From contig JADHSC010000001.1 of assembly GCA_016777125.1 (NCBI GenBank), positions 109,234 through 173,233 on the forward strand: a stretch of 64,000 nt of DNA. Reading direction: 5' to 3'. Origin of the DNA: Candidatus Poseidoniaceae archaeon (GTDB taxonomy: Archaea > Thermoplasmatota > Poseidoniia > Poseidoniales > Poseidoniaceae). Below the pieces are notes generated by a model, which did not search any database, had not been told where the DNA came from, and saw nothing but the letters and a program-made list of their open reading frames with translations. Shown here one piece after another: positions 36,101 through 43,617 of this stretch; position 1 is the first letter of the stretch; every line of letters starts with the position of its first letter. The translations under genes and the position numbers were made by a program.

Positions 36101-37104
36101 GCATAGGAATGATTGCTGCAAGCGCATGGGCAACCCAGGATGCTTTCCAGAAAGGAAACAAAATCTCAATCCTCTTCCTTCCCTTGCTCCATGGCTTAAC
36201 GGTTGGAAATGAACTCTCAACCTTTGAGATTGCTGATGAGGCTATGCGAAACATATTGGTTGGTTCTGTGTTCTTTATTGAAGGCTTGGTACTCGTCATT
36301 TATTCATCCAAGACCGATCTAATTTATGATTCCAAACTCTTTGATTGGGAAAATGATGAGGAGTTCTTCAACTTTGTAGAGTATATCGGCTTTGCAGGTG
36401 TCGTATCAGCCCTTACCGGTGTCCTTTATGGGCTTGGAGAAAATCAAACTGAACTTGCTCTCTTTATTACAACGGCATTACTAACTGGGCTTGCTATTAC
36501 GGGCTTTGACTCAAAGCATTCACATGTCCGATGGAGAAGAGCATTGGGTGTTTACGGTTCAATGATTACCTTGATCATCTTATTCAACCAAATTGATGAA
36601 GTCATCTATCGCTCACTGACAATTGTCTTGATGGGATTATTGGCTCTTGGATACGGATTCATCTATCAACAAAGACGACATACAATCGATGTACGTGATA
36701 CCGAAGAAGTACACGAATTGAATACATGGATTGAGGAAGCTGAAGTCACTCCAGCCAAGGGATTAATGGCGAAAGTTGAGGATGCTGATGAGAAAGTTGA
36801 GGATGCTGATGAGTCTGAAGTTGTCGAAGTTATAGAAACGGTCGAGGAAGCTGCTGAAGAAGTCGTAGAGAAAATTGCAAAGGCAGTTCCGGTTCCAAAG
36901 CCAGTTAAGGCTGCTCCAATGAGGACTCCGACGAGGAAAAATGAAGGCTATATCGAAACACTTCAATCATTCGATGTTCGAATGCCTCCTGAAGCGATTG
37001 AACAGATCAAGCGCACAATTGAGATGACTCCCCATGAAGGATTCAATCCGGTTGTTCGAGTCAATTTGCTTGGACAAATCATCCTTGACTTTGAGCCAAA
37101 GTAA
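33121..37104 (+). CDS. Giant polytopic membrane protein of unknown function
   Basis: A protein of 1,327 residues from the ATG at 33121 (MPAPVRAPKK); in-frame ATGs at 33082 and 33097 are alternatives and the track's 33013 is too early. After about 40 soluble residues, roughly three dozen hydrophobic helices run to about residue 1200, usually short, Ala/Leu/Ile-rich and with few charges. The C-terminal soluble part has a tandem KVEDADE repeat, a Glu/Val-rich coiled-coil-like stretch, a Pro/Lys linker and a small module (MPPEAIEQIKRTIEM, then VRVNLLGQIILDF). No transporter signature was recognised; very long DUF2339-like membrane proteins are the nearest comparison in style. It lies between two secreted subtilase genes. 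Confidence 0.7.
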   Translation: MPAPVRAPKKTISIANDAIFASNEIQPSAPIVVRPPGSSDTGQFLERFTEVIMFGVAMLAIWIGLLSIAFAEDVGEEKFLILFIGGLLSSAIALLMVELQAKKNDNHLMISQNYLLGLSFFFMAVGLLWGVRYLAGYVIMESPWSSQFHYLGEDVDGVFMAKGELIYAQAIGAALMCFGHQRILKRYKGETSFGWAVAAYIPLALLLVGVGTWIEWADYEVSYPLGTAIVGLSGLSMYTALQSNKAINFGVVSVVSGLIPIVYELLNENAGDDGAGGALSLLVFIIIIQGTLASSEKLKRELVEKMSFILIGEVIVAMLIANLNDYNLILGPIKSTSTEWGSELQTVFTLPVVLWLTLLLAYFPAAQKNRIPAMPIGLAFALWTLDGDQAIMPWCVALVMISYMLFAAEATRKWVANLTISALSFSYLFGDVIGNSIQNEAVNVTVAIGIVVIAETARRMDKISIWSNVQSVIFIALSSTILDSPYWFVTWIFVGYLLSMVYESMRKARSGDDIEKRNATLALLTSLTLSSGLLLFGKLDIPDSYKTDSLNGLSIEFMLLGFIVYALFNSVRDVELDFGKLLDIIAINAAGSYSYDAETNAWYLKDEADKATEMRSYGTIARPSLAFALLAISIGISTLDPDVLLNSNYYIIGIYLLPISLLIYEVYRMDVISSESRALGTLMLLVIAGASMPLMSEARMDHTDDLFKAGIVWDLVFLLAPVAVHSIITKRGLDRDVLNRGADQVMLGGLLFLGMLDQSGGLLFLTMYGLVASTAFKYRHHVVSCIAPLALISMFWLEDHGLAHQLLDGILSNVELATEPTVLWFSEVTGLIVGAHMMLILCSSIYDIRSRLVADEVIENPYPWVIPAIWFLFSIAAVLPTASWLPLIAVIFGITNSWIRGDLALIPMLSVALIFSFLIGFSDGLSDFDDHVFGSSMLWSGIGIFGLWLSEQRGILRMNVKEGSNSFEMDLPLEAQLRFLAMASLLLSFNVFGGIGMIAASAWATQDAFQKGNKISILFLPLLHGLTVGNELSTFEIADEAMRNILVGSVFFIEGLVLVIYSSKTDLIYDSKLFDWENDEEFFNFVEYIGFAGVVSALTGVLYGLGENQTELALFITTALLTGLAITGFDSKHSHVRWRRALGVYGSMITLIILFNQIDEVIYRSLTIVLMGLLALGYGFIYQQRRHTIDVRDTEEVHELNTWIEEAEVTPAKGLMAKVEDADEKVEDADESEVVEVIETVEEAAEEVVEKIAKAVPVPKPVKAAPMRTPTRKNEGYIETLQSFDVRMPPEAIEQIKRTIEMTPHEGFNPVVRVNLLGQIILDFEPK
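36772..36813 (+). repeat. Perfect 2 x 21-bp tandem repeat in the coding sequence
   Basis: AAAGTTGAGGATGCTGATGA plus G occurs twice in direct succession (36772-36792 and 36793-36813), encoding KVEDADE twice in the acidic tail of the giant membrane protein. Identity at the DNA level suggests a recent duplication, so copy number may vary between strains. Confidence 0.9.
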
Positions 37105-38424
37105 TCAGTCTTCTCTGAAGATTGCTGCATACGGGACGTATGATTGCGTCTCGCCTACAGTTGTTGGATAAATGCCCCAATATGCTTCTCTCATCTGCTG
37201 ATTAGCATCCATACAAAGAACGACATCAGATGGCCTGTTATCCATAGGTTCACTGCCGTTTAAATGCTTGATGATCAGATCAATGTTTGAGATGTTTACG
37301 ACACCCCATCCAACCTGAGTACATGGAGCAACAGGAGAGATTGGCATAGTCCCGGATGTAGGATCCCATGTTGTAAACGTCGGATACCAAGCAGATATGT
37401 TCAACGCATGACGCATTTCTGAGTTTCTCATTGTAAAAGAGGATTCATCAGATGTGGCTCCATTGACGAGATAACCTCCACGTTCAGCAGAAGCACCCGA
37501 GCCCCAATCTCCAAATTCATCTCGGAGTTGATGGAGAACAAACGAAAGAATCCCAGCAGTGCGTGGTGTAGCAAAGGAAGTCCCGGACGTCTCATGATAG
37601 CCATCAGTATCGTCGTGATTCGGCAGGACTTGTGTCCAATCAGCAGCAATATCAGGATACGAGCCACTCATAGTTTCCTTTTGGTCATCACCTTCCTCTG
37701 CGTATCCAGAGATTCCAATAGACCAAGGAGGCCCTGCTGTAGCATCTTGGATGGCTGGAGAAGGTGTATTATCTGCAGCGCCTGTGTGGATTTTGTTTTG
37801 AACAACAACTGCCTCATAGGTTGCAGTTTCGATTCCAGGAACAGGGAGTGAACCAATGGCACCAAACGATGTGGAAATAATATCAACAAGCGGTTGATTT
37901 GCTGCTGCAAGGACTGCCTCGGTGGAAAATCCTTCAACAAAGAAGATGACTGCATCTGGATTTGCATCCAGAACCGCCCCTGTCACGGCTGTTCCATGCC
38001 CATCTTCAGGATCATCCAAAATGTGGATATTTGTTCCACCATCAGGGGAAGTTCCAATGATTTTAGTGCCATAAAAATAGACGATATCACTGGTGGTAAT
38101 GACATCCCAGCAGGTTTCTCTGTCTGCTTCATACCGTTCTTGCCAACTTCCCTCAAATGTGATACCACAGGTCATTGTTACACCCAACTGTTCCAAAAGC
38201 CAGTTTGGATAAATCTCATCGGTACGAAAGTGGTCGTGATAGACGTTTATCCCCGTATCAATCGGTGCTACTACGGAATAGTGACGCCAATCGGTGGATG
38301 TGTTTTGCTCAACAATCACAGGACTTGAACTCGAATCTGCAGTGAATTCATGAGCGATATATGCAAAGAATATCACACTGAAAATTAGAGCAGTAAGGCC
38401 AAAGGCAATTGGTTTTCTAGGCAT
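37105..38424 (-). CDS. Secreted subtilisin-like serine protease (S8), second copy
   Basis: A 439-residue protein from the ATG at 38424 (MPRKPIAFGL); the track start lies 22 codons upstream, at the divergent oligoribonuclease side. An N-terminal hydrophobic segment (FGLTALIFSVIFFAYIA) acts as a signal or anchor. Catalytic residues: Asp in APIDTGINVYHDH, His in DPEDGHGTAVTGAVL, and Ser in TSGTSFATPRTAGILS. Two cysteines lie between the Asp and His motifs. It is shorter and diverged from the subtilase at 31-33 kb and lacks an obvious C-terminal anchor. Its stop abuts the stop of the giant membrane protein gene (convergent, 0 bp gap). Confidence 0.88.
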   Translation of the reverse strand: MPRKPIAFGLTALIFSVIFFAYIAHEFTADSSSSPVIVEQNTSTDWRHYSVVAPIDTGINVYHDHFRTDEIYPNWLLEQLGVTMTCGITFEGSWQERYEADRETCWDVITTSDIVYFYGTKIIGTSPDGGTNIHILDDPEDGHGTAVTGAVLDANPDAVIFFVEGFSTEAVLAAANQPLVDIISTSFGAIGSLPVPGIETATYEAVVVQNKIHTGAADNTPSPAIQDATAGPPWSIGISGYAEEGDDQKETMSGSYPDIAADWTQVLPNHDDTDGYHETSGTSFATPRTAGILSFVLHQLRDEFGDWGSGASAERGGYLVNGATSDESSFTMRNSEMRHALNISAWYPTFTTWDPTSGTMPISPVAPCTQVGWGVVNISNIDLIIKHLNGSEPMDNRPSDVVLCMDANQQMREAYWGIYPTTVGETQSYVPYAAIFRED

Positions 38425-38545
38425 TGGAATCACTTCCAAGAGCACCGCATCAAGAACATCGGAGGCATCCGCCATACCGTGTCGTGGCATGGGTGTATCA
38501 AGAACTCTGCGCCGACTTCAAATGCTCTGGCTTGTTGGCCACATC

Positions 38546-39094
38546 ATGGAGAATAGAGATGACCGTATGGTCTGGATTGATTTGGAGATGACAGGTTTAG
38601 ACATCTCTAAAGAGAAAATCATAGAGATTGCTACGGTCATTACAGATGGTGAATTGAACATCATCGCAGAAGGCCCCAACCTAGCAGTTTCAGTCGAAGA
38701 GACGCTTTTGGAAGGAATGGATGAATGGAATACTCGACATCATAATCGAAGTGGTTTGGTTGAGCGTGTTCGCAATAACTCGGTTACAGTGGAAGAAGCA
38801 GAACGGCAGACGATGGAATTTCTTCGTGAACATGTGAATGAAAACACAGCCCCACTATGTGGGAATTCAGTTTGGAATGATCGCCTCTTCCTCCAAAAAC
38901 AAATGCCTGAAATTGTTGAATTCCTTCATTACAGGATGATCGATGTATCAACTGTTAAGGAACTTGGACGGAGATGGTATCCCGAAGTATCACGATTCAA
39001 CAAGAAAGGAGCACACTTAGCTCTTGATGACATACTCGAATCAATTCAAGAACTTGCATATTTCAGGAAAAGGATTTTCATCTCCCATCAGTAA
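38546..39094 (+). CDS. orn: Oligoribonuclease (DEDD-type 3'-5' exonuclease)
   Basis: A 182-residue protein from the ATG at 38546 (MENRDDRM). DEDDh residues: MVWIDLEMTGLD (first Asp/Glu), CGNSVWNDRLFL (second Asp region), and the C-terminal HLALDDILESIQEL (His and last Asp). MIDVSTVKELGRRWYPE is a strong Orn signature. It degrades 2-5-nt RNA fragments to nucleotides. Orn is mainly bacterial and eukaryotic, so its presence here suggests transfer into this lineage. Its 3' end overlaps the convergent Old Yellow Enzyme gene by 17 bp. Confidence 0.92.
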   Translation: MENRDDRMVWIDLEMTGLDISKEKIIEIATVITDGELNIIAEGPNLAVSVEETLLEGMDEWNTRHHNRSGLVERVRNNSVTVEEAERQTMEFLREHVNENTAPLCGNSVWNDRLFLQKQMPEIVEFLHYRMIDVSTVKELGRRWYPEVSRFNKKGAHLALDDILESIQELAYFRKRIFISHQ

Positions 39095-40160
39095 CAAACC
39101 CTTTCCATCTTCTCATGTATTCAACAAAGAGAGGGCTTAATTCAGCATCTCTTAATTTCTCAGGAGTGAATGGAGGCTTTGCAGGGGCGTAGTCCGTGGA
39201 AGCGCTGGAAAGAGCCCAATCTGGGAATGGCAAAGCAACCCGAGCGACACCGACTGCGTCAGCCCCTTCTTCGAGTAAAAAGTGAGCATCATTACCTGTC
39301 CATACAGAACCCGTAGAAATAATCGGTATACGGTGATCGATAAACTGTGAGATTTCTTTTGTAAGAGTCAGTCCCGTCGTATGCTCTTCGAATACATCCC
39401 AACACGATATATGCAGCCCTTCTATAGATTTAGAAAGTAATGATTCGCAGACAATGAGCGTATCTTCCAGAGTGATTCCTATGTCATCTGAAACAGGTGA
39501 TAGCCGCACAAGAAGAGAGAACTTCGAAGAGACAATCGCTCGTATCGCGTCAATTATTTTGTTGAGAAATGTCATTCTTTGAAGAACATCTCCTCCAAAT
39601 TCATCTGTTCTTCTGTTGGTCTTAGCCCCAAGGAATTGGGCGATGAGATAACCGTGAGCACCATGAAGTTCCACCCCATCGAACCCTGCTTCTTCGCATC
39701 GTTTTGCAGCATTGGCAAACGAAGCGATTGTTTCGTTCACTTCCTCTAGAGTCATTGGGCGAGAAGTTCCTTGTGAATCTGAGATGAAGTTTTCACTTGC
39801 TGAAACCGGTTGTTGTCCTGTAAGCGAAGATGGGCTCCTCATCCCTCCATGGAATAACTGAACAAAACTCTTAGAACCATATCGACGAATTTCATCAGCC
39901 AGACGAGAGAGACCAGGAACATGATGATCGCCCCATACCCCCATTTCCCCAGTCCAACCTTGACCAGATTCTTGAACATGGGAAGCTGCTGTCGTAATGA
40001 TTCCAAAACCGCCCTTGGCCCTTCGTTTCAGAAAATTGATTTCATTATCCGAAAGGCAACCATTCTCATGACTCTGTTTATTGGTCATAGCAGCAAGTAC
40101 TGAACGGTGAGGGATGACCATACCGTTTCGAAGAGTCCAAGACTCATCCATTGATACCAT
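39078..40160 (-). CDS. NADH:flavin oxidoreductase, Old Yellow Enzyme family
   Basis: A protein of about 360 residues forming an FMN TIM barrel. Visible: NGMVIPHRSVLAAMTN at the N-terminus, the central FVQLFHGGMRSP, GFDGVELHGAHGYLIAQFL, and KTNRRTDEFGG followed by phosphate-binding strands (ISTGSVWTGNDA, EEGADAVGVARVAL). It lacks the C-terminal Fe-S/FAD domains of 2,4-dienoyl-CoA reductase, so it is the single-domain class (YqjM/NemA-like). The substrate is unknown, probably an activated alkene. I prefer the ATG at 40160, which avoids overlap with the xdhC-like gene ending at 40169. Confidence 0.85.
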   Translation of the reverse strand: MVSMDESWTLRNGMVIPHRSVLAAMTNKQSHENGCLSDNEINFLKRRAKGGFGIITTAASHVQESGQGWTGEMGVWGDHHVPGLSRLADEIRRYGSKSFVQLFHGGMRSPSSLTGQQPVSASENFISDSQGTSRPMTLEEVNETIASFANAAKRCEEAGFDGVELHGAHGYLIAQFLGAKTNRRTDEFGGDVLQRMTFLNKIIDAIRAIVSSKFSLLVRLSPVSDDIGITLEDTLIVCESLLSKSIEGLHISCWDVFEEHTTGLTLTKEISQFIDHRIPIISTGSVWTGNDAHFLLEEGADAVGVARVALPFPDWALSSASTDYAPAKPPFTPEKLRDAELSPLFVEYMRRWKGFVTDGR

Positions 40161-40168
40161 GTTCAGAC

Positions 40169-41041
40169 CTACTTTTCTCGCCATGTTGGTGAATCAACAT
40201 CGACGCCTTTGTGCAGTGAAAGAATCTCTGCAAGTACTGCAATCGCAATCTCTTCTGGAGAATCTGCTCCAACATTGAGACCAATTGGACATCGAACATC
40301 TGAAAGATATGCTTGTTCAATTCCATCATCAATGCAAGCGGATTCAAAGGTTTGCCATTTAGAGCGACTTCCTATCGCACCAATTCGTGGAAATTCGTTA
40401 CCATCGAGAGAAGATTTACTCGATTGAGCTGTGTGTAAAATCATCTTTAAACGCTCAAGATCCTCTTGATAATCGTGCCCCAGAAGAAGGATATCCGAAA
40501 AACGAGACAGACTTTCATGCGTTTCATTTTCAAAGAAATCAACCACGCCCATTGCGTGTAATTCAACTGCATCCGGATACAGTCCCGAATGTGCAAACGC
40601 TTCGCGTGTATCTTGAACTGAATAATTCCATCCCGTTAGTGGAAGCAGTTTGGAAATAGCTTCTGAGCAATGCCCCCCTCCCATCAAAAGTATGTGTGGC
40701 ATTGGCATCATCAACTCCAACGCGATGGTTACTTGTCCACCGCAAAGAGAGTCAAGAGGTTGAACTTCATAGCCCTTCGCACCTTTGTTTAACCCGAACG
40801 TAACCACCTCAGATGTGGTCGTGGACTGAGTAAGCAACTCTTCACATCGGCTGAGTATCCTCTTTTCCAAACCAGCACCACCAACTGTACCAATCCAGGT
40901 GTTGTCTTTTCTCATCGCAAGCCGTGCACCAGATTTACCTGGCACACTACCTTTTGTTGCAACGACTGAAGCGAGAACTACCGATGAGTTGTGTTGTAAC
41001 TGTTCCAACACCCATCCCAGTACCCTTGCGGTCATATCCAT
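40169..41041 (-). CDS. xdhC: XdhC/CoxI family Mo-hydroxylase maturation factor
   Basis: A protein of about 290 residues from the ATG at 41041. The N-terminal XdhC domain shows VVLASVVATKGSVPGKSGARLAM and GTVGGAGLE. The C-terminal Rossmann-like domain shows HILLMGGGHCSEAIS, and AIGSRSKW with CPIGLNVGADSPEEIAIAVLAEI. Members bind the molybdenum cofactor, promote its sulfuration and insert it into xanthine dehydrogenase-type enzymes. It follows a mocA-like gene and together they fit maturation of the Mo-hydroxylase at 26.6-31.0 kb, about 10 kb away. Confidence 0.88.
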   Translation of the reverse strand: MDMTARVLGWVLEQLQHNSSVVLASVVATKGSVPGKSGARLAMRKDNTWIGTVGGAGLEKRILSRCEELLTQSTTTSEVVTFGLNKGAKGYEVQPLDSLCGGQVTIALELMMPMPHILLMGGGHCSEAISKLLPLTGWNYSVQDTREAFAHSGLYPDAVELHAMGVVDFFENETHESLSRFSDILLLGHDYQEDLERLKMILHTAQSSKSSLDGNEFPRIGAIGSRSKWQTFESACIDDGIEQAYLSDVRCPIGLNVGADSPEEIAIAVLAEILSLHKGVDVDSPTWREK

Positions 41042-41072
41042 CCGTTGTGATTGATACACATACGGTTTGCCC

Positions 41073-41666
41073 TTAGAACCAAGGTTCCTTAGCAACAGCA
41101 TTGAGTAATTCTAAATCTTCGGGAGTATCGATGTTCAGATGCAATGAATCGAAGTCAACCTCAACCGCTTGACAGTTTACAATATCCTTGAGTGGAACAT
41201 CTCCCTTTGAAAGATAAACTGAACGTATGTCTTCTTCTTCCAAGTAAAGAGGGTGACCCCCTCTTCCAGATGAGACTGGATATGTCGAAATCCCAGGATC
41301 TACTAACAACTTGATTATGTTCTCATCCCATCCAGGCCGATCAATTGGAACAATGAGAACCCGTTTGGGTAAGGAACCAAGTCGTTCAATCATCGAACGA
41401 AGACCGCATCGTATCGATTCTGTACGACCTAAATCTGGAGACGGATTAAGAACGACATTTACGCTTGGACATGCAAGCATAACATCTGCGAGAAGGTCAC
41501 TGTTCGTCACCGAAGTAATTGATGTCATTCCAGACCGATAAAGCCTATTCACGATATGATGAACCAATGGGTGGCCATTGATGTCGATCATAGCCTTGTG
41601 CTGGCCAAGTCTTCTCGAGAGCCCAGCTGCTAGGACTAACACCTCAATTGCTTTGGCCATGCTCAT
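41073..41666 (-). CDS. mocA: Molybdenum cofactor cytidylyltransferase (MocA-like)
   Basis: A 197-residue nucleotidyltransferase. The N-terminal VLVLAAGLSRRLGQHKAMIDI is the NTP-binding signature of the MobA/MocA/GlmU fold. GRTESIRCGL, then VLIVPIDRPGW with the metal-binding Asp, and GRGGHPLYL are close to MocA, which makes the cytosine dinucleotide form of Moco used by xanthine dehydrogenase-type enzymes. MobA (guanylyl) is the alternative, but the adjacent xdhC gene supports MocA. It is divergent from a hypothetical acidic protein. Confidence 0.82.
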   Translation of the reverse strand: MSMAKAIEVLVLAAGLSRRLGQHKAMIDINGHPLVHHIVNRLYRSGMTSITSVTNSDLLADVMLACPSVNVVLNPSPDLGRTESIRCGLRSMIERLGSLPKRVLIVPIDRPGWDENIIKLLVDPGISTYPVSSGRGGHPLYLEEEDIRSVYLSKGDVPLKDIVNCQAVEVDFDSLHLNIDTPEDLELLNAVAKEPWF

Positions 41667-41725
41667 GCGTAAGCGGCAAGTACATTCAGATTTCTGTTCA
41701 TAAACAGTCGAAGATTAGAAGTTTC

Positions 41726-42439
41726 ATGTCCTCAGAAGAAAGTACGGATCCATTTGAAAAATCGATGGAATTTCTAAGAGGCATATGCCAAATGGAACAC
41801 TTTCATTTGATAGAAACCTTTTCCCAAGGGATGATTCAAGTACGAGTCAAGGGTACTTCAGGGAGACACTACGAAGTAAAAGCAAAGCAACAATTACCTC
41901 ATCCAGGACTGAGTGAGAACTCGAATAGGAGGAGGAAAACGTGGTCTACTTCAGTCATTGGTGCGGCGTGGAAGAAAGATATCGAATCAAAAGACCAAAA
42001 TTTTACTGCAAGTCTTTGTTTGAACATCAATGAACAAAAAACCCACCTTCCAATTGGCGATAAGTTGGCATCACTGGCCCTCAGCCTACGTAATGATAAT
42101 GAATTAGCAATGGATATTGCCCTCGTTGCTCAATTCATTGTTTGTCCTCGAAACAAGTTGGAACATATTTTCACGTTTCAAGATGAGATGATTGTCACTC
42201 AGGACATGATTGACATGAATGATGAAGATGATGAAGAAATGGATTGGGAAGAAGAGGAAGAGTACTTCAATTCGCTCCAGATTATGGACCTCGAAGGAGA
42301 TATCGTTGATTTTGAACATAACATAGACCAAGTCGAAGAGGACCTCTTCCCCGATCTAAATAGAGCAGAGGATTTGGTTGACCATCTTATGAGAGCCTTT
42401 GATGTTCAAGAAGACCAACGAACTAGAGGTTCTTTGTGA
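41726..42439 (+). CDS. Hypothetical acidic protein
   Basis: A 237-residue protein from the ATG at 41726 (MSSEESTDPF); the track's frame starts 26 codons earlier, inside the divergent gene. The N-terminal half is mixed alpha/beta (MIQVRVKGTSGRHYEVKAKQ). The C-terminal half is strongly acidic, with a run DMNDEDDEEMDWEEEEEYF and further Asp/Glu. There is no signal peptide or TM helix, so it is probably cytoplasmic. Not recognised. Its 3' end overlaps the convergent acyl-CoA dehydrogenase gene by 17 bp. Codon use looks like that of its neighbours. Confidence 0.6.
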   Translation: MSSEESTDPFEKSMEFLRGICQMEHFHLIETFSQGMIQVRVKGTSGRHYEVKAKQQLPHPGLSENSNRRRKTWSTSVIGAAWKKDIESKDQNFTASLCLNINEQKTHLPIGDKLASLALSLRNDNELAMDIALVAQFIVCPRNKLEHIFTFQDEMIVTQDMIDMNDEDDEEMDWEEEEEYFNSLQIMDLEGDIVDFEHNIDQVEEDLFPDLNRAEDLVDHLMRAFDVQEDQRTRGSL

Positions 42440-43571
42440 TCTCACGACCAATGATCATACGCTGTACTTGGCTACTTCCCTCATAGATTTGCATGACCTT
42501 TGCTGCTCTCATCAAGCGAGCGACTGGGTATTCCTCAGAATAACCATATCCACCATATACTTGCACTGCATCAGTTGATATTTTCATTGCAGCATCAGAT
42601 GCAAATCGCTTTGCATGGGCTGCTGATTCTGTATTTTTAACGCCTACATCTGCTTCTGAAGCAGACTTCCAAGTAAGCATACGGCTGGCTTCAATATCCG
42701 TTTTCATATCAGCAAGCATGAATTGGATTGCCTGATGACTGTGAAGGGGCTTACCGAAGGTTTGTCGCTCGCTACTGTATTGCAAGGCATGCTCATAAGC
42801 AGCTCTGGACAATCCTGTTGCATGTGCTGCAATGTTTGGTCGGCTCAAATCAAAGGCACTCATTGCATTCATCCATCCACCTGATTCGCTTTCACCAACG
42901 AGTTGATTCGCAGGAATACGTACATTATCGAAAGATATACTACGAGTATCACTGCATCGTTGACCCATGTTGGTTTCTTTCTTTCCAAGCGAAAGGCCTT
43001 CTCTATTGGATTCGACAATGAAACCAGACATGCCTTTGTAGCCAGCATCAGGATCAGTCTTGGCAAGAACGAAGAAAAAGTCAGCATATCCTGCTCCAGT
43101 AATCCACATCTTTGAGCCATTGATAACATATTCATCTCCATCCCTTACTGCAGTTGTTTTGATGGCTGCAACATCAGATCCTGCCCCAGGTTCTGTAATG
43201 GCATAGGATGCGAGAGCGCCTTCTTCGGCAACCTTTCGCAACCAGATATCTTTCTGAGCCTCAGTAGCTCCTGTTATGATTGGAGCACAGGCCAGAGCGG
43301 TTGCATAAGCAGCAGTCGCAAAACCAGGGTCGCCCCATGCAAGTTCCTCATTGACAAGAACTTCTTCCATGCAGCCTAATCCAGGCCCGCCGTATTTCTC
43401 TGGAATGTGAAGATTGAGTAGACCCATCTCATGAGCCATTTGAATGACTTCTTTTGGATAAACTGATTCTTCATCCCAATGCTCAGCATGAGGGCGTATT
43501 TCATCCACTGCAAATTCATGAGCAAGTTCACGAAGCATCTCTTGCATTTCATCAAGTTGGAAGTCGACCAT
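42423..43571 (-). CDS. Acyl-CoA dehydrogenase
   Basis: A 382-residue FAD enzyme of fatty-acid or branched-chain acyl-CoA oxidation. Family marks: ALASYAITEPGAGSDVAAIKT (FAD/acyl binding), INGSKMWITGAGYADFFFV, RQTFGKPLHSHQAIQFMLADM, QVYGGYGYSEEYPVARLMRAAKV, and the catalytic base Glu in MQIYEGSSQVQRM. The Glu position is that of short/medium-chain enzymes rather than the isovaleryl type. No electron-transfer flavoprotein genes lie nearby. It may act with the 2-oxoacid dehydrogenase E1 at 45-48 kb in branched-chain amino-acid breakdown (inference). Confidence 0.92.
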   Translation of the reverse strand: MVDFQLDEMQEMLRELAHEFAVDEIRPHAEHWDEESVYPKEVIQMAHEMGLLNLHIPEKYGGPGLGCMEEVLVNEELAWGDPGFATAAYATALACAPIITGATEAQKDIWLRKVAEEGALASYAITEPGAGSDVAAIKTTAVRDGDEYVINGSKMWITGAGYADFFFVLAKTDPDAGYKGMSGFIVESNREGLSLGKKETNMGQRCSDTRSISFDNVRIPANQLVGESESGGWMNAMSAFDLSRPNIAAHATGLSRAAYEHALQYSSERQTFGKPLHSHQAIQFMLADMKTDIEASRMLTWKSASEADVGVKNTESAAHAKRFASDAAMKISTDAVQVYGGYGYSEEYPVARLMRAAKVMQIYEGSSQVQRMIIGREITKNL

Positions 43572-43617
43572 GTCACCCCCACAGAGCGACCAAACATAAG
43601 TCTTGATTTCATTTCAA

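Noticed and set aside
35655-36299. 214-residue minus-strand ORF inside the giant membrane protein
   Set aside because: Antisense to a hydrophobic, TM-rich coding frame; Ser/Pro/Lys-rich composition is a typical mirror of TM codons.
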